Below are positions 37,377 through 45,132 of a DNA stretch of 64,000 nt, one piece after another (the first letter of the stretch is position 1; every line of letters begins with the position of its first letter). The notes under the pieces were generated by a model that searched no databases, had not been told where the DNA came from, and was given only the letters and a program-made list of their open reading frames with translations. The stretch is from NCBI GenBank assembly GCA_963717085.1, contig CAVQVM010000019.1, positions 186,001 through 250,000 of the forward strand, given 5' to 3'. The DNA comes from DASQUK01 sp963717085 (GTDB lineage Bacteria; Actinomycetota; Acidimicrobiia; Acidimicrobiales; VFJN01). The translations under genes and the position numbers were made by a program.

Positions 37377-38525
37377 GTGACGCCGTTCCGCATCGAGATT
37401 CCGGACGAGGACCTGCGGGACCTGCGCGAGCGATTGGCGCGCACCCGCTGGCCGGACCGCGAGACCGTCGACGACTGGTCGCAGGGAGTGCCCCTCGCGT
37501 ACATGCGCGAGCTGTGCGCCCATTGGGCCGACGGGTACGACTGGCGGGCCACCGAGGCGCGGCTGAACACCCTGCCGCAGTTCCGGACCGAGATCGCCGG
37601 ACTCGGGATCCACTTCGTCCACGTCCGTTCGCGCCATCCCGACGCGCTCCCGCTCGTCCTGACCCACGGCTGGCCGGGTTCGGTCGTCGAGTTCCTGAAG
37701 GTGATCGGGCCGCTCGCCGACCCGGACGCCCACGGCGGCGACGCCAGCGATGCCTTCCACGTCGTGTGCCCCTCGCTCCCCGGCTACGCCTTCAGCGACC
37801 GTCCGGCGACGCCGGGCTGGACCGTGGAACGCATCGCCGCAGCCTGGGCGCAGCTGATGGCTCACCTCGGCTACGAGCGCTACGGCGCCCAGGGCCACGA
37901 CTGGGGAACCAGCATCACCACCAGCATCGGACAGCAGGATCCCGCCCACGTGGTCGGCATCCACCTCGTCCCGCCGCTGGCGGCCCCCGACGCAGCGACG
38001 TTCGACGATCTCACCGCGGCGGAACGGGCGGCGCTCGCCGACCTCGGGCGGGCCCAGGCATCCGAGTCGGGATACGCCATCGAGCAGGCGACCCGGCCCC
38101 AGACGGTGGGCTACGGGCTGGTGGACTCGCCGGTGGCGCTGTGCGCCTGGATCGTGGAGAAGTTCCAGGCCTGGACCGACTCGCGGGGCCATCCCGAAAA
38201 CGTCCTCGGGCGCGACGAGCTCCTCGACAACGTGATGCTCTATTGGCTGCCCGGCACCGGCGCCTCATCTGCCCGCCTGTACTGGGAGAGCTTCAAGCAG
38301 GTGTCGGAGCGATTCAGCCGCTCGACCGACGACACCGTCGACGTGCCTGCCGGCTGCTCGATCTTCCCGAAAGAGATCCCGCGGATCTCGCGCCGCTGGG
38401 CCGAGCGACGGTTCACCGACATTCGCTACTGGAACGAGCTCGACCGCGGCGGGCACTTCGCCGCCTTCGAGCAGCCCGAGCTCTTCGTCGACGAGGTTCG
38501 GTCGTTCTTCCGGCTGGTCCGCTGA
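37377..38525 (+). CDS. Epoxide hydrolase (EHN/alpha-beta hydrolase)
   Basis: A 382-residue epoxide hydrolase of the microsomal (EPHX1-like) type. Residues 1-95 are the EHN domain (FRIEIPDEDLRDLRERLART), followed by the oxyanion-hole HGWPGS at 97-102, the nucleophile Asp175 in QGHDWGTS, a lid Tyr in YWLPGTG and the general-base His in GGHFAAFEQPEL near the C terminus. It opens epoxides to diols through an ester intermediate. The GTG at 37377 gives the EHN start; an upstream ATG would add a Pro-rich stretch overlapping the previous gene. Its stop abuts that of the convergent folate gene. Confidence 0.88.
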   Translation: MTPFRIEIPDEDLRDLRERLARTRWPDRETVDDWSQGVPLAYMRELCAHWADGYDWRATEARLNTLPQFRTEIAGLGIHFVHVRSRHPDALPLVLTHGWPGSVVEFLKVIGPLADPDAHGGDASDAFHVVCPSLPGYAFSDRPATPGWTVERIAAAWAQLMAHLGYERYGAQGHDWGTSITTSIGQQDPAHVVGIHLVPPLAAPDAATFDDLTAAERAALADLGRAQASESGYAIEQATRPQTVGYGLVDSPVALCAWIVEKFQAWTDSRGHPENVLGRDELLDNVMLYWLPGTGASSARLYWESFKQVSERFSRSTDDTVDVPAGCSIFPKEIPRISRRWAERRFTDIRYWNELDRGGHFAAFEQPELFVDEVRSFFRLVR

Positions 38526-39255
38526 TCAACCGGCCCGGCGCGCTGCCAGCGCAGGAACGGCCTGGATCTTCTGGGGGTCCAGGTGGTCCCACAGGATCCC
38601 GGGCGGGCGCCGCGCGTGGGGGGTGTGGATCACCTCGTCGGGCGTGACGATCAGGTCGACGCGGAAGTCATGGTCGGTCTCCGGGAGCTCCGAGTCGACC
38701 ACCTGGATCGGGTGGACCGTGGTTGCGATCGCGGTGTCGTCGTCGATCCACCCGTCCTCGATGCCCAGCGCCATCTCCAGGTCGCTGTAGCCGCCACCCT
38801 TGCCGATGCGCACCCCCTCCGGGTTGACGCACACCGATCCGCAGACGACGAGGTCCAGGCACGGCACCAGGTCCACCCCGAGCGGCTGGCCGTAGCGATC
38901 GGCCCCGGCGATCGACGCCGCCCGTCGAGGCGCGACGTCGAGGACGGCGGGGTCCAGCAGCAGGAACGGCTCGGCCGTACGGAGCCGGGGCACGGCCATG
39001 ACCACGAGCTTCCCGGCGGCGAGCGCCGCCGCCCTCACCGGTAGCTGGGGGAGGTCGGGGTTCGACTTGAGCGCCGTGGTGCGTCCCCAGACCTTCAGCC
39101 CGGCCAGGCGGTCGGCGGCCCGCTCGGCGCCCGTGAAGTTGGGGATGCGGCCCCGGGCGCCGGGGAACCGGGCAACGCGCTGCCTCGCTCATCGCCACCC
39201 ACACGCGGCTGCGCCAGGCTTGCTTGGCATCCTCGATCGCGCCGTCGGGTGGCAC
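38526..39255 (-). pseudogene. 5-formyltetrahydrofolate cyclo-ligase (MTHFS), frame-broken
   Basis: The enzyme converts 5-formyl-THF to 5,10-methenyl-THF with ATP. The C-terminal frame shows AAALAAGKLVVMAVPRLR, DLVVCGSVCVNPEGVRIGKG and the GKGGGYSDLE ATP/folate site. The N terminus lies in another frame: from GTG at 39255 it reads DGAIEDAKQAWRSRVWVAMSEAA, then loses sense, while the C-terminal frame upstream continues back through RFPGARGRIPNFTGAERAA. Skipping one base near 39177 (for example the extra T in CGTTGCC) joins the two into about 243 residues, a normal length. Because this is a conserved housekeeping function, a sequencing or assembly insertion is a serious alternative to real loss. 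Confidence 0.8.
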
Positions 39256-39285
39256 CCTGCCAGTCTGGCGTCCGCGGGGCTGCCG

Positions 39286-40080
39286 ATGATCGAAGATGGC
39301 GGCGTGTGGTCGGACCCGGCGCCGGGCAGCGGCCACGTCGACGTTCGGATCTATGCGGAGCTGAACGACTTCGTGGCCCCGGAGTGGCGGGGCGAGGTCA
39401 TGCGGCGTCCGTTCCGGCCACATCAGACCGTCAAGGACGTCATCGAGGCCGCCGGCGTGCCCCACACCGAGGTCGACCTCGTCCTGGTGAACGGCGAGCC
39501 GGTCGGCTTCTCGCATCGCCCCGTGGCCGGCGACCGCATCGCCGTCTACCCAGTGTTCGAGACGCTGGACATCGGGCCCGTCAACCGTCTGCGTCCCCAG
39601 CCGCTGCGCGATGTCCGCTTCGTCGTCGACGTACACCTGGGCCGGCTTGCGCGGCTCCTGCGCCTGCTCGGCTTCGACGCCCGCTGGTCGAACGACCTCG
39701 ACGACGACACGCTGGCCGCGATCGGGGAAGCCGAGCATCGGGTCGTGCTGACGCGTGACCGCGGCCTGCTCAAGCGCCGACGCGTGACGCACGGCCTGTT
39801 CGTGCACGCCGAGCGCCCGGTCGAACAGGCCGCCGAGGTGGTGCTCCGGCTCGACCTCGCCGGCCGGTTGGCGCCGTTCACCCGCTGCCTGCGTTGTGGC
39901 GGCCAGCTGGCGCCGGTGGACAAGGCCGAGGTCGTGGATCGGCTGGAGCCGCTCACCCGTCGGCACTTCGACGCCTTCCGCCGCTGCCGCAGCTGTGGGC
40001 AGATCTACTGGCGTGGCTCACACCACGCCCAGCTCGCACAGGTGGTCGAGCGGATCCGGGCCGCCACGGATCCGCGCTAG
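39286..40080 (+). CDS. Mut7-C RNase domain protein with ubiquitin-like N terminus
   Basis: A 264-residue protein. Residues about 18-90 form a ubiquitin/ThiS-like fold of the Mut7-C-associated type (VRIYAELNDFVAP, then VLVNGEPVGF), and residues 95-255 the Mut7-C PIN-like nuclease domain, starting RFVVDVHLGRLARLLRLLG with acidic residues in DLDDDTLA and LTRDRGLL. It ends in a zinc ribbon (CLRCGG and CRSCGQIYWRGSH). The domain is thought to act on RNA; in vivo targets are unknown. It starts 30 bases from the divergent folate gene and ends three bases from the convergent dehalogenase. Confidence 0.85.
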   Translation: MIEDGGVWSDPAPGSGHVDVRIYAELNDFVAPEWRGEVMRRPFRPHQTVKDVIEAAGVPHTEVDLVLVNGEPVGFSHRPVAGDRIAVYPVFETLDIGPVNRLRPQPLRDVRFVVDVHLGRLARLLRLLGFDARWSNDLDDDTLAAIGEAEHRVVLTRDRGLLKRRRVTHGLFVHAERPVEQAAEVVLRLDLAGRLAPFTRCLRCGGQLAPVDKAEVVDRLEPLTRRHFDAFRRCRSCGQIYWRGSHHAQLAQVVERIRAATDPR

Positions 40081-40083
40081 CCG

Positions 40084-40992
40084 TCAACCCGTCGAGCGGA
40101 CGAAGTCCACGATCACCCGGGCCAGCTCCGGACCGCGGTCCTCCTGGAGGAAGTGGCCGGCGCCCTCGATCGTGGTGTGCGGCTGCCCGGCCGTGCCGGG
40201 GATGAGCTCCCGCAGCGGCCGGTCGGCACCCTTGGTGATCGGGTCGGAGTCGCTGAATGCGCACAGGAACGGTTTGTCGAAGCGACGGAGCGATTCCCAG
40301 GCGTCACGGTTGGGCTGCGACTCGGGGTCGTCGGGCGTGGCCGGCACCAGGGTCGGGAACTGGCGCGCCCCCTCCTTGTAGGACTCGTCGGGGAACGGCG
40401 CGTCGTAGGCGGCGACCACCGCGGCGTCGAGGTCGGTGGTGCAGCCCCCGTTGACGATCCGGCCGACCGGGAGCTCAGGCACCTCCTGGCTGAATCGCCG
40501 CCAGGCGAAGAACGCGTCGCCGAGGTTGCGATCGCCGGTGGGCAGGAAGGTGTTGGCGGCCACCACCCGGGCGAACCGGTCGGGCTCGGCGGCGACGAGG
40601 CGCAGCCCGATCAGCCCGCCCCAGTCCTGCCCGACGAGGGTGACGTCGCGCAGGTCGAGCGCCTCGACGTGGGCCGCAAGCCACCGCACGTGCCGGGCGT
40701 AGGTGTAGTCGTCGCGCTTGGCTGGCTTGTCGGACCGTCCGAAGCCGACGAGGTCGGGCGCCACGGCCCGGAGCCCGGCCCCGACGAGCACCGGGATCAT
40801 GTGCCGGTAGAGGTAGGACCAAGAGGGTTCGCCGTGGAGGAGTAGGACGACCGGCCCGTCGGCATCGCCCTCGTCGACGTGGTGGACCCGCAGGGTGCCG
40901 CCGTCGCCGTCGGGGATGTCGGCGTAGTGGGGTGCGAATGGATAGCCGGGCAGGTCGGTGAAGCGGTCGTCGCGCGTGCGCAGGGTGTCCAT
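40084..40992 (-). CDS. Haloalkane dehalogenase (HLD-I type)
   Basis: A 302-residue alpha/beta hydrolase that hydrolyses carbon-halogen bonds. The oxyanion segment HGEPSWSYLYR (53-63), nucleophile Asp123 followed by halide-binding Trp124 in GQDWGG, a cap-domain Trp (FFAWRRF, about 164), acid Asp250 in SDSDPIT and base His280 in GAGHFLQED match the subfamily that includes DhlA. These positions are nearly the same as the Asp124/His289/Asp260 set I recall for DhlA. It lies 21 bases downstream of the sulfatase gene on the same strand behind a GAGGAA ribosome site, so the two are probably co-transcribed. The halogenated substrate is unknown. Confidence 0.9.
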   Translation of the reverse strand: MDTLRTRDDRFTDLPGYPFAPHYADIPDGDGGTLRVHHVDEGDADGPVVLLLHGEPSWSYLYRHMIPVLVGAGLRAVAPDLVGFGRSDKPAKRDDYTYARHVRWLAAHVEALDLRDVTLVGQDWGGLIGLRLVAAEPDRFARVVAANTFLPTGDRNLGDAFFAWRRFSQEVPELPVGRIVNGGCTTDLDAAVVAAYDAPFPDESYKEGARQFPTLVPATPDDPESQPNRDAWESLRRFDKPFLCAFSDSDPITKGADRPLRELIPGTAGQPHTTIEGAGHFLQEDRGPELARVIVDFVRSTG

Positions 40993-41013
40993 GGGCGTTC
41001 CTCCGATGTCTCG

Positions 41014-42597
41014 TCAGGCCGGGGCGTCGACCAGGAGCTCCCGGCGCTCCGCCGGCAGCGAGTCGTACAGGTCGGCCACCAGGTCGCTCCGGAGGGGCCG
41101 GCACGCGGCGTCGTCCCAGCGGTTGTGCCACTGGTACGGATCCTCGTCCACCCGGTAGAGCTCGCCCTCGCCGCCGTCGTAGTGGACGCCGCATGACGTC
41201 AGCACCCCCTCGCCCCAGGTGCGCTCCAGGCCGTTGGGCCGGCCGTCGGTGCTCTCCTCGTACACCGTGCACAGCCAGCCGTCGCGGTAGATCGAGCGCA
41301 TGTGCATGCCGTAGCCAGGGAACTGGCTGTCCCACGCGCACAACACCCGCTCGTTGGTGCCGGCGCCGGCGGCCGTCGGCAACCGTTGGCCCTGCATCCA
41401 CGGCGCCGGTTCGATGCCGGCGATGGCGCAGAAGGTGGGGGCCAGGTCGACCTGTCCGACGGGGTCCGAGAGGTCGGCGGGCGGCACGGTCGCCGACGGG
41501 GCCGGCCGCCACACGAGCGGCAGCCGCATGAGGGCGTCGACATGGAACGGACCCTTGTAGAGCAGCCCCAGGTCGCCCTGGAGCTCGCCATGGTCGGTGG
41601 TGAAGATCACATCGGTGTCGGTGGTCCAGCCCCGGGCGTCGATGGCTCCGAGCACGCGGCCGACGGCCTCGTCGATCAGCTCGTTCATGACGTGGACCCG
41701 GGCGTTGATCTCCCGCACCTGGTCGTGCGTGAGCGACCCGGGGGAGAACAGCATCGGTCCGCCCTCGGCGTTGGCGAACGTGCCCTCGTACCAGCGGAGC
41801 CAGTGCGCGGGCCTGTCCGCGAGCACCTTGCGCACCTGGTCGGGGTCGCCCGGATGACCGGGCGGCAGGTCGAGCTCGCGCCAGTCGACCCGGTGCATCT
41901 CGGACTGGGGTGGGTCCCAGGGGTGGTGGGGATCGGGGAAGCTGAGCCAGCAGAACCAGTCGTCGCCGTCCTGCACCGTGTCGAGCCAGTCGATGCAGCG
42001 ATCGGCGGCCCAATCGGTGTGGTACCAGCCGCGGGGAATCGGGTTGTGCTTGGTCTCGGGGGCGGCCGTGTCGCCGCCGGGCTCGGCGCCGAGCAGCGAG
42101 GCGAACGACTCGAGGTGCTCGGGATGGTGCTCGGCCAGCCATCGTCCGTAGTGCGACAGTGCCCGGCCCCGGAAGGCGGCGACATGGACCGCGTTGATGG
42201 AATGCTCGAACCCACGCCACGCTCCGGTGTCGCCTCGGGCGGCGCGGGCGTTCTCCTCCCAGCGGAAGTCGGGATCGAACCCTGGCTCGAAGTGCGCCTT
42301 GCCGATGAGGGCGGTGCGGTATCCGGCCTTCTCGGCCAGGTACCCGGCGACGCTGGGGGCGTCGGCGGGCAGGGCGATGCCGTTGGCCACCACGCCATGG
42401 GTGCGGGGGTACTGGCCGGTGAGCATGGTGCAGCGCGCGGGCATGCACACGGTGTTCTGGTTGTATGCCCGCCGGTAGACGATCCCGGTGCGGGCGAGCT
42501 CGTCGACGACGGGGGTGCGGGCGATGGTGCCGCCGTTGCAGCCCAGCGCGTCGTAGCGCTGCTGGTCGGTGGTGACGAACAGGATGTTGCGGCCCAT
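41014..42597 (-). CDS. Type I sulfatase (formylglycine-dependent)
   Basis: A 527-residue alkaline-phosphatase-superfamily sulfatase. The metal site begins NILFVTTDQQR (Asp11), and the formylglycine motif is CMPAR with Cys51 (C-x-P-x-R), to be oxidised by a formylglycine-generating enzyme not encoded in the window. FTTDHGE and GLLYKGPFH supply later metal and sulfate ligands. There is no signal peptide, so it should act in the cytosol on a sulfate or phosphonate monoester. It has a good GGAGGAG ribosome site and heads an operon with the haloalkane dehalogenase. Its promoter shares a palindrome with the divergent tetR gene. Confidence 0.92.
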   Translation of the reverse strand: MGRNILFVTTDQQRYDALGCNGGTIARTPVVDELARTGIVYRRAYNQNTVCMPARCTMLTGQYPRTHGVVANGIALPADAPSVAGYLAEKAGYRTALIGKAHFEPGFDPDFRWEENARAARGDTGAWRGFEHSINAVHVAAFRGRALSHYGRWLAEHHPEHLESFASLLGAEPGGDTAAPETKHNPIPRGWYHTDWAADRCIDWLDTVQDGDDWFCWLSFPDPHHPWDPPQSEMHRVDWRELDLPPGHPGDPDQVRKVLADRPAHWLRWYEGTFANAEGGPMLFSPGSLTHDQVREINARVHVMNELIDEAVGRVLGAIDARGWTTDTDVIFTTDHGELQGDLGLLYKGPFHVDALMRLPLVWRPAPSATVPPADLSDPVGQVDLAPTFCAIAGIEPAPWMQGQRLPTAAGAGTNERVLCAWDSQFPGYGMHMRSIYRDGWLCTVYEESTDGRPNGLERTWGEGVLTSCGVHYDGGEGELYRVDEDPYQWHNRWDDAACRPLRSDLVADLYDSLPAERRELLVDAPA

Positions 42598-42639
42598 GCC
42601 GGCTCCTCCAACCCGATATTGGCAGTTATGGTGACATTA

Positions 42640-42668
42640 ATCTATTGACACTTTAAATGTCAATAGAT
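42640..42668. promoter_or_regulatory. 29-bp palindromic operator with two divergent promoters
   Basis: Perfect 11-bp arms (ATCTATTGACA and TGTCAATAGAT) flank CTTTAAA in an AT-rich island. Each arm holds a TTGACA -35 box. Rightward: TTGACA at 42645-42650, 17 bases, TAGCCT at 42668-42673, then eight bases to the tetR ATG, so leaderless. Leftward: TTGACA (42663-42658), 18 bases, TAATGT (42639-42634), then a GGAGGAG-led sulfatase start. A regulator bound here would cover both -35 boxes at once. The neighbouring TetR protein is the obvious candidate. Confidence 0.8.
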
Positions 42669-42681
42669 AGCCTTCGTCCGG

Positions 42682-43324
42682 ATGAGCGTGAGCGATGGCA
42701 ACGGCGACACCGAGGCGGACGCCGAGACCGGCACCGACGTCAGGGACATCGACGGGCGGCACCGGCGTGCCGAGCGCAGCCGGGCCGCCGTGGTCGACGC
42801 CCTGCTGTCGCTCTACGACGATGGCGTCGTGCGGCCGGGCGTCGCCGACATCGCGGCGCGGGCCGGCGTGTCCCCGCGCTCGGTATTTCGCCACTTCGCC
42901 GACCTCGAAGGACTGGCCGAAGCTGCGATCGATCGCCAATGGGAGCGAGTCCACCAGCTGTTCGACGCGCCCCCGCGAGGGCGATCGCGACACGAGGGTC
43001 GCGGCCCTCGTCGACCAGCGGCTGCGGCTGCACGGGGCCATCATCGGCGTGGCTCGGGCCGCCGCCGTGCTCTCCACCTCGTCGCCGGTCGTGGCCTCCA
43101 CCCTGCGGGCTCGACGCCGGCTGCTCGGGGACCAAGTGGTAGAGCTGTTCGCCCCGGAGCTCCGCATCCGGCGGGGACAGGCCCGCGCCGAGCTGGCGGC
43201 GGCCCTGGAGGCGACCGCCAGCCTCGAGAACGTCGACTACCTGCGGACGCATGCCGGGCTGGGCACCGAGGCCACCGCTGCGGTCGTCCGCCGGACACTG
43301 CACGCGCTGCTGGAGGCTCCGTGA
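42682..43324 (+). pseudogene. TetR family regulator, frame-broken after the HTH
   Basis: The ATG at 42682 starts a frame with a clear TetR DNA-binding domain (VADIAARAGVSPRSVFRHFADLEGLAEAAI). After QLFDAPP at about 42975 the frame becomes Arg/Gly-rich and reads through into the next gene, while the next frame continues with DTRVAALVDQRLRLHGAIIG and a normal helical ligand-binding domain to a stop at 43324 that overlaps the hydrolase start (GTGA). The break lies at a run of five C; four C would restore a 213-residue regulator. Autoregulation through the palindrome at 42640-42668 is likely if the protein is made. Confidence 0.82.
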
Positions 43325-44232
43325 AGGCGGCGGGCGAGCCGGCTGCGGTCGCCGACTGGGCGGCGCGCGGCCGGGTCCTGTCCCTGCCCGGCGGCGACGT
43401 GTGGGTGCTCGACCAGCCGCCGACCGAGGAAGCCCGGCTCGAGCCGGTGCTGGTACTCCATGGCTTCCCGACCTGCTCCTTCGACTGGCGGCACGTGCTT
43501 CCGGCGCTCAGCCGGCGCCGGCGGGTGGTGCTGTTCGACTTCCCCGGGTTCGGGCTCTCGGCCAAGCCCGACCAGCGCTACAGCCTCCGCCGTCAAGCCG
43601 ACGTCGCCGAGGCGGTGTGCGCCGCCCTCGGGCTCGACCGCATCGCTCTCGTCACGCACGACATGGGCGACAGCATCGGCGGGGAGCTGCTGGCCCGGGA
43701 CCTCGACGGTGGCCTCGACCTCGAGATCACCAGACGGGTCCTCGCCAACGGTTCGATCTATCTCGAGCTGGCCCACTTGACCCCGGGCCAGCTCTTCCTG
43801 CTGGAGCTCCCGGACGCCCGGCTCGAACCGCGGCCGGCCGGGGCGCCGCGGGACGACGGCGAGGCGATGCGGGCCGCATTGGCGGCTACCTTCTCCCCCG
43901 ACAGCCCGCCCGACCCGGGCGAGCTCGAGGCCCAATGGGCCCTGATCGCCCGGGGCGGTGGGCAACTCCTGCTACCGCGCACCATCCGCTACATCGAGGA
44001 CCGGCGCGCCGAGGAGGCCCGATTCACCGGGGCGATCGAGCGCCATCCGTCACCGCTCGCGGTGGTGTGGGGGGATCAAGATCCCATCGCGGTCGTCGCC
44101 ATGGTCGACCGGTTACGCGGGCGCCGGTCCGACGCCGACGTCACCGTGCTGGACGGCGTCGGCCACTACCCGATGATCGAGGACCCTGCGCGCTTCGCGG
44201 CCGCCACCGCCGCCTTCCTCGACACCCCCTGA
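43321..44232 (+). CDS. Alpha/beta hydrolase (dehalogenase/epoxide hydrolase-like)
   Basis: A 303-residue alpha/beta hydrolase with VLVLHGFPTCSFDWR (oxyanion segment, about 43-57), FDFPGFGLSAKP, the nucleophile elbow THDMGDS with Asp114, and the base His in GVGHYPMIEDP near residue 282. Asp as nucleophile points to haloalkane dehalogenase, epoxide hydrolase or fluoroacetate dehalogenase chemistry rather than esterase chemistry, but the residue after Asp is Met, not the Trp of typical dehalogenases. It starts with GTG overlapping the tetR stop. Its divergent arrangement opposite the sulfatase/dehalogenase operon under one palindrome suggests one pathway for a sulfated or halogenated compound. 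Confidence 0.85.
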   Translation: MKAAGEPAAVADWAARGRVLSLPGGDVWVLDQPPTEEARLEPVLVLHGFPTCSFDWRHVLPALSRRRRVVLFDFPGFGLSAKPDQRYSLRRQADVAEAVCAALGLDRIALVTHDMGDSIGGELLARDLDGGLDLEITRRVLANGSIYLELAHLTPGQLFLLELPDARLEPRPAGAPRDDGEAMRAALAATFSPDSPPDPGELEAQWALIARGGGQLLLPRTIRYIEDRRAEEARFTGAIERHPSPLAVVWGDQDPIAVVAMVDRLRGRRSDADVTVLDGVGHYPMIEDPARFAAATAAFLDTP

Positions 44233-44298
44233 GCCCACGCACCCCGTTTGCGCCGGTCAGCAGCGGGTAGAAGCTGCGTGAGTTAAGGAGGAATCGCC

Positions 44299-44931
44299 AT
44301 GCGTCTGCTTACTCGGAGACGTGACCTACGGGATGACGATGAGGTCCCTGACGACGTGCATGCCAGCGACGTTCGTGACGAGGACATCCGCGCCACCCCG
44401 ACGCGTGACGACGACATCCGCGACGACGTCCGCGACGACACGATGGACGAGCGCCGGGACTACCCCCGCCAAGCGGTGGTCCAGTACAAGTGGAGCCCGG
44501 CCAACGTGCTCGTGGTCCTCGCCGGTGTCGCCTTGGCGGCGCTCGGCATCGTGGCGCTGATCCGCACCGAGGTCAACGAGACGTGGTACACCCCGGTCGA
44601 GACCGTCGCCCGGATCAACCACACCCCGCTCCTCGCCGCGATCGAGGTCGGCGTCGGGGCGCTGCTGGTGATCCTCGGCCTTCTCGGCATCCGCATGCTC
44701 ACGGCGTTCGTCTGCCTCGCGGGTGCCGTCGCCGCCGCAGTGGCGGCGATGGATCCCGCCAGGTTCGAGACCGAGCTGGCGATCGAGCGCTGGTGGGCCA
44801 TTGCGCTCGCAGCCGGTGCTGCCGCCCTCGCGATCCTGTTGATGCTGCCGCGGCCGATGGTGACGGTGGACCGCACCCCCCGCGGCCTTCGGCGTCGCCG
44901 CTACGACCGCCGCGTCGTGCACCAGCAGTAG
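44299..44931 (+). CDS. Membrane protein with Asp/Arg-rich N-terminal repeats
   Basis: A 210-residue protein. The first 55 residues are highly charged, with imperfect repeats of the type RDDD/DDVRDD/DIRDD; then come hydrophobic segments at about 68-90, 113-133, 137-150 and 168-185, giving three or four transmembrane helices with a short extracytoplasmic loop containing NETWYTPVETVARINHT. The C terminus is basic (RRRRYDRRVVHQ). A strong TTAAGGAGGA ribosome site precedes the ATG. Such small DUF-type membrane proteins (with an NxTWYxP loop) occur in actinobacteria near stress genes; function unknown. Confidence 0.72.
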   Translation: MRLLTRRRDLRDDDEVPDDVHASDVRDEDIRATPTRDDDIRDDVRDDTMDERRDYPRQAVVQYKWSPANVLVVLAGVALAALGIVALIRTEVNETWYTPVETVARINHTPLLAAIEVGVGALLVILGLLGIRMLTAFVCLAGAVAAAVAAMDPARFETELAIERWWAIALAAGAAALAILLMLPRPMVTVDRTPRGLRRRRYDRRVVHQQ

Positions 44932-45132
44932 TTCCAGCCACCACCGCACCCGGGCGCCCGGATGCCTGACCGCAACGACCGGTCGGGCACCGGGCGTCCT
45001 GGCGCGCGTGCGGCATAGGCGTAGTCGGGGCGGCCCATCGGGCCGGGACGTGGCTTGCTTCGATCCACAACGGCGCGCGGCTCCGAACACGCGCGAGTCG
45101 AGACACCCACTCGACCGGAAGGGAGTCCCGTC

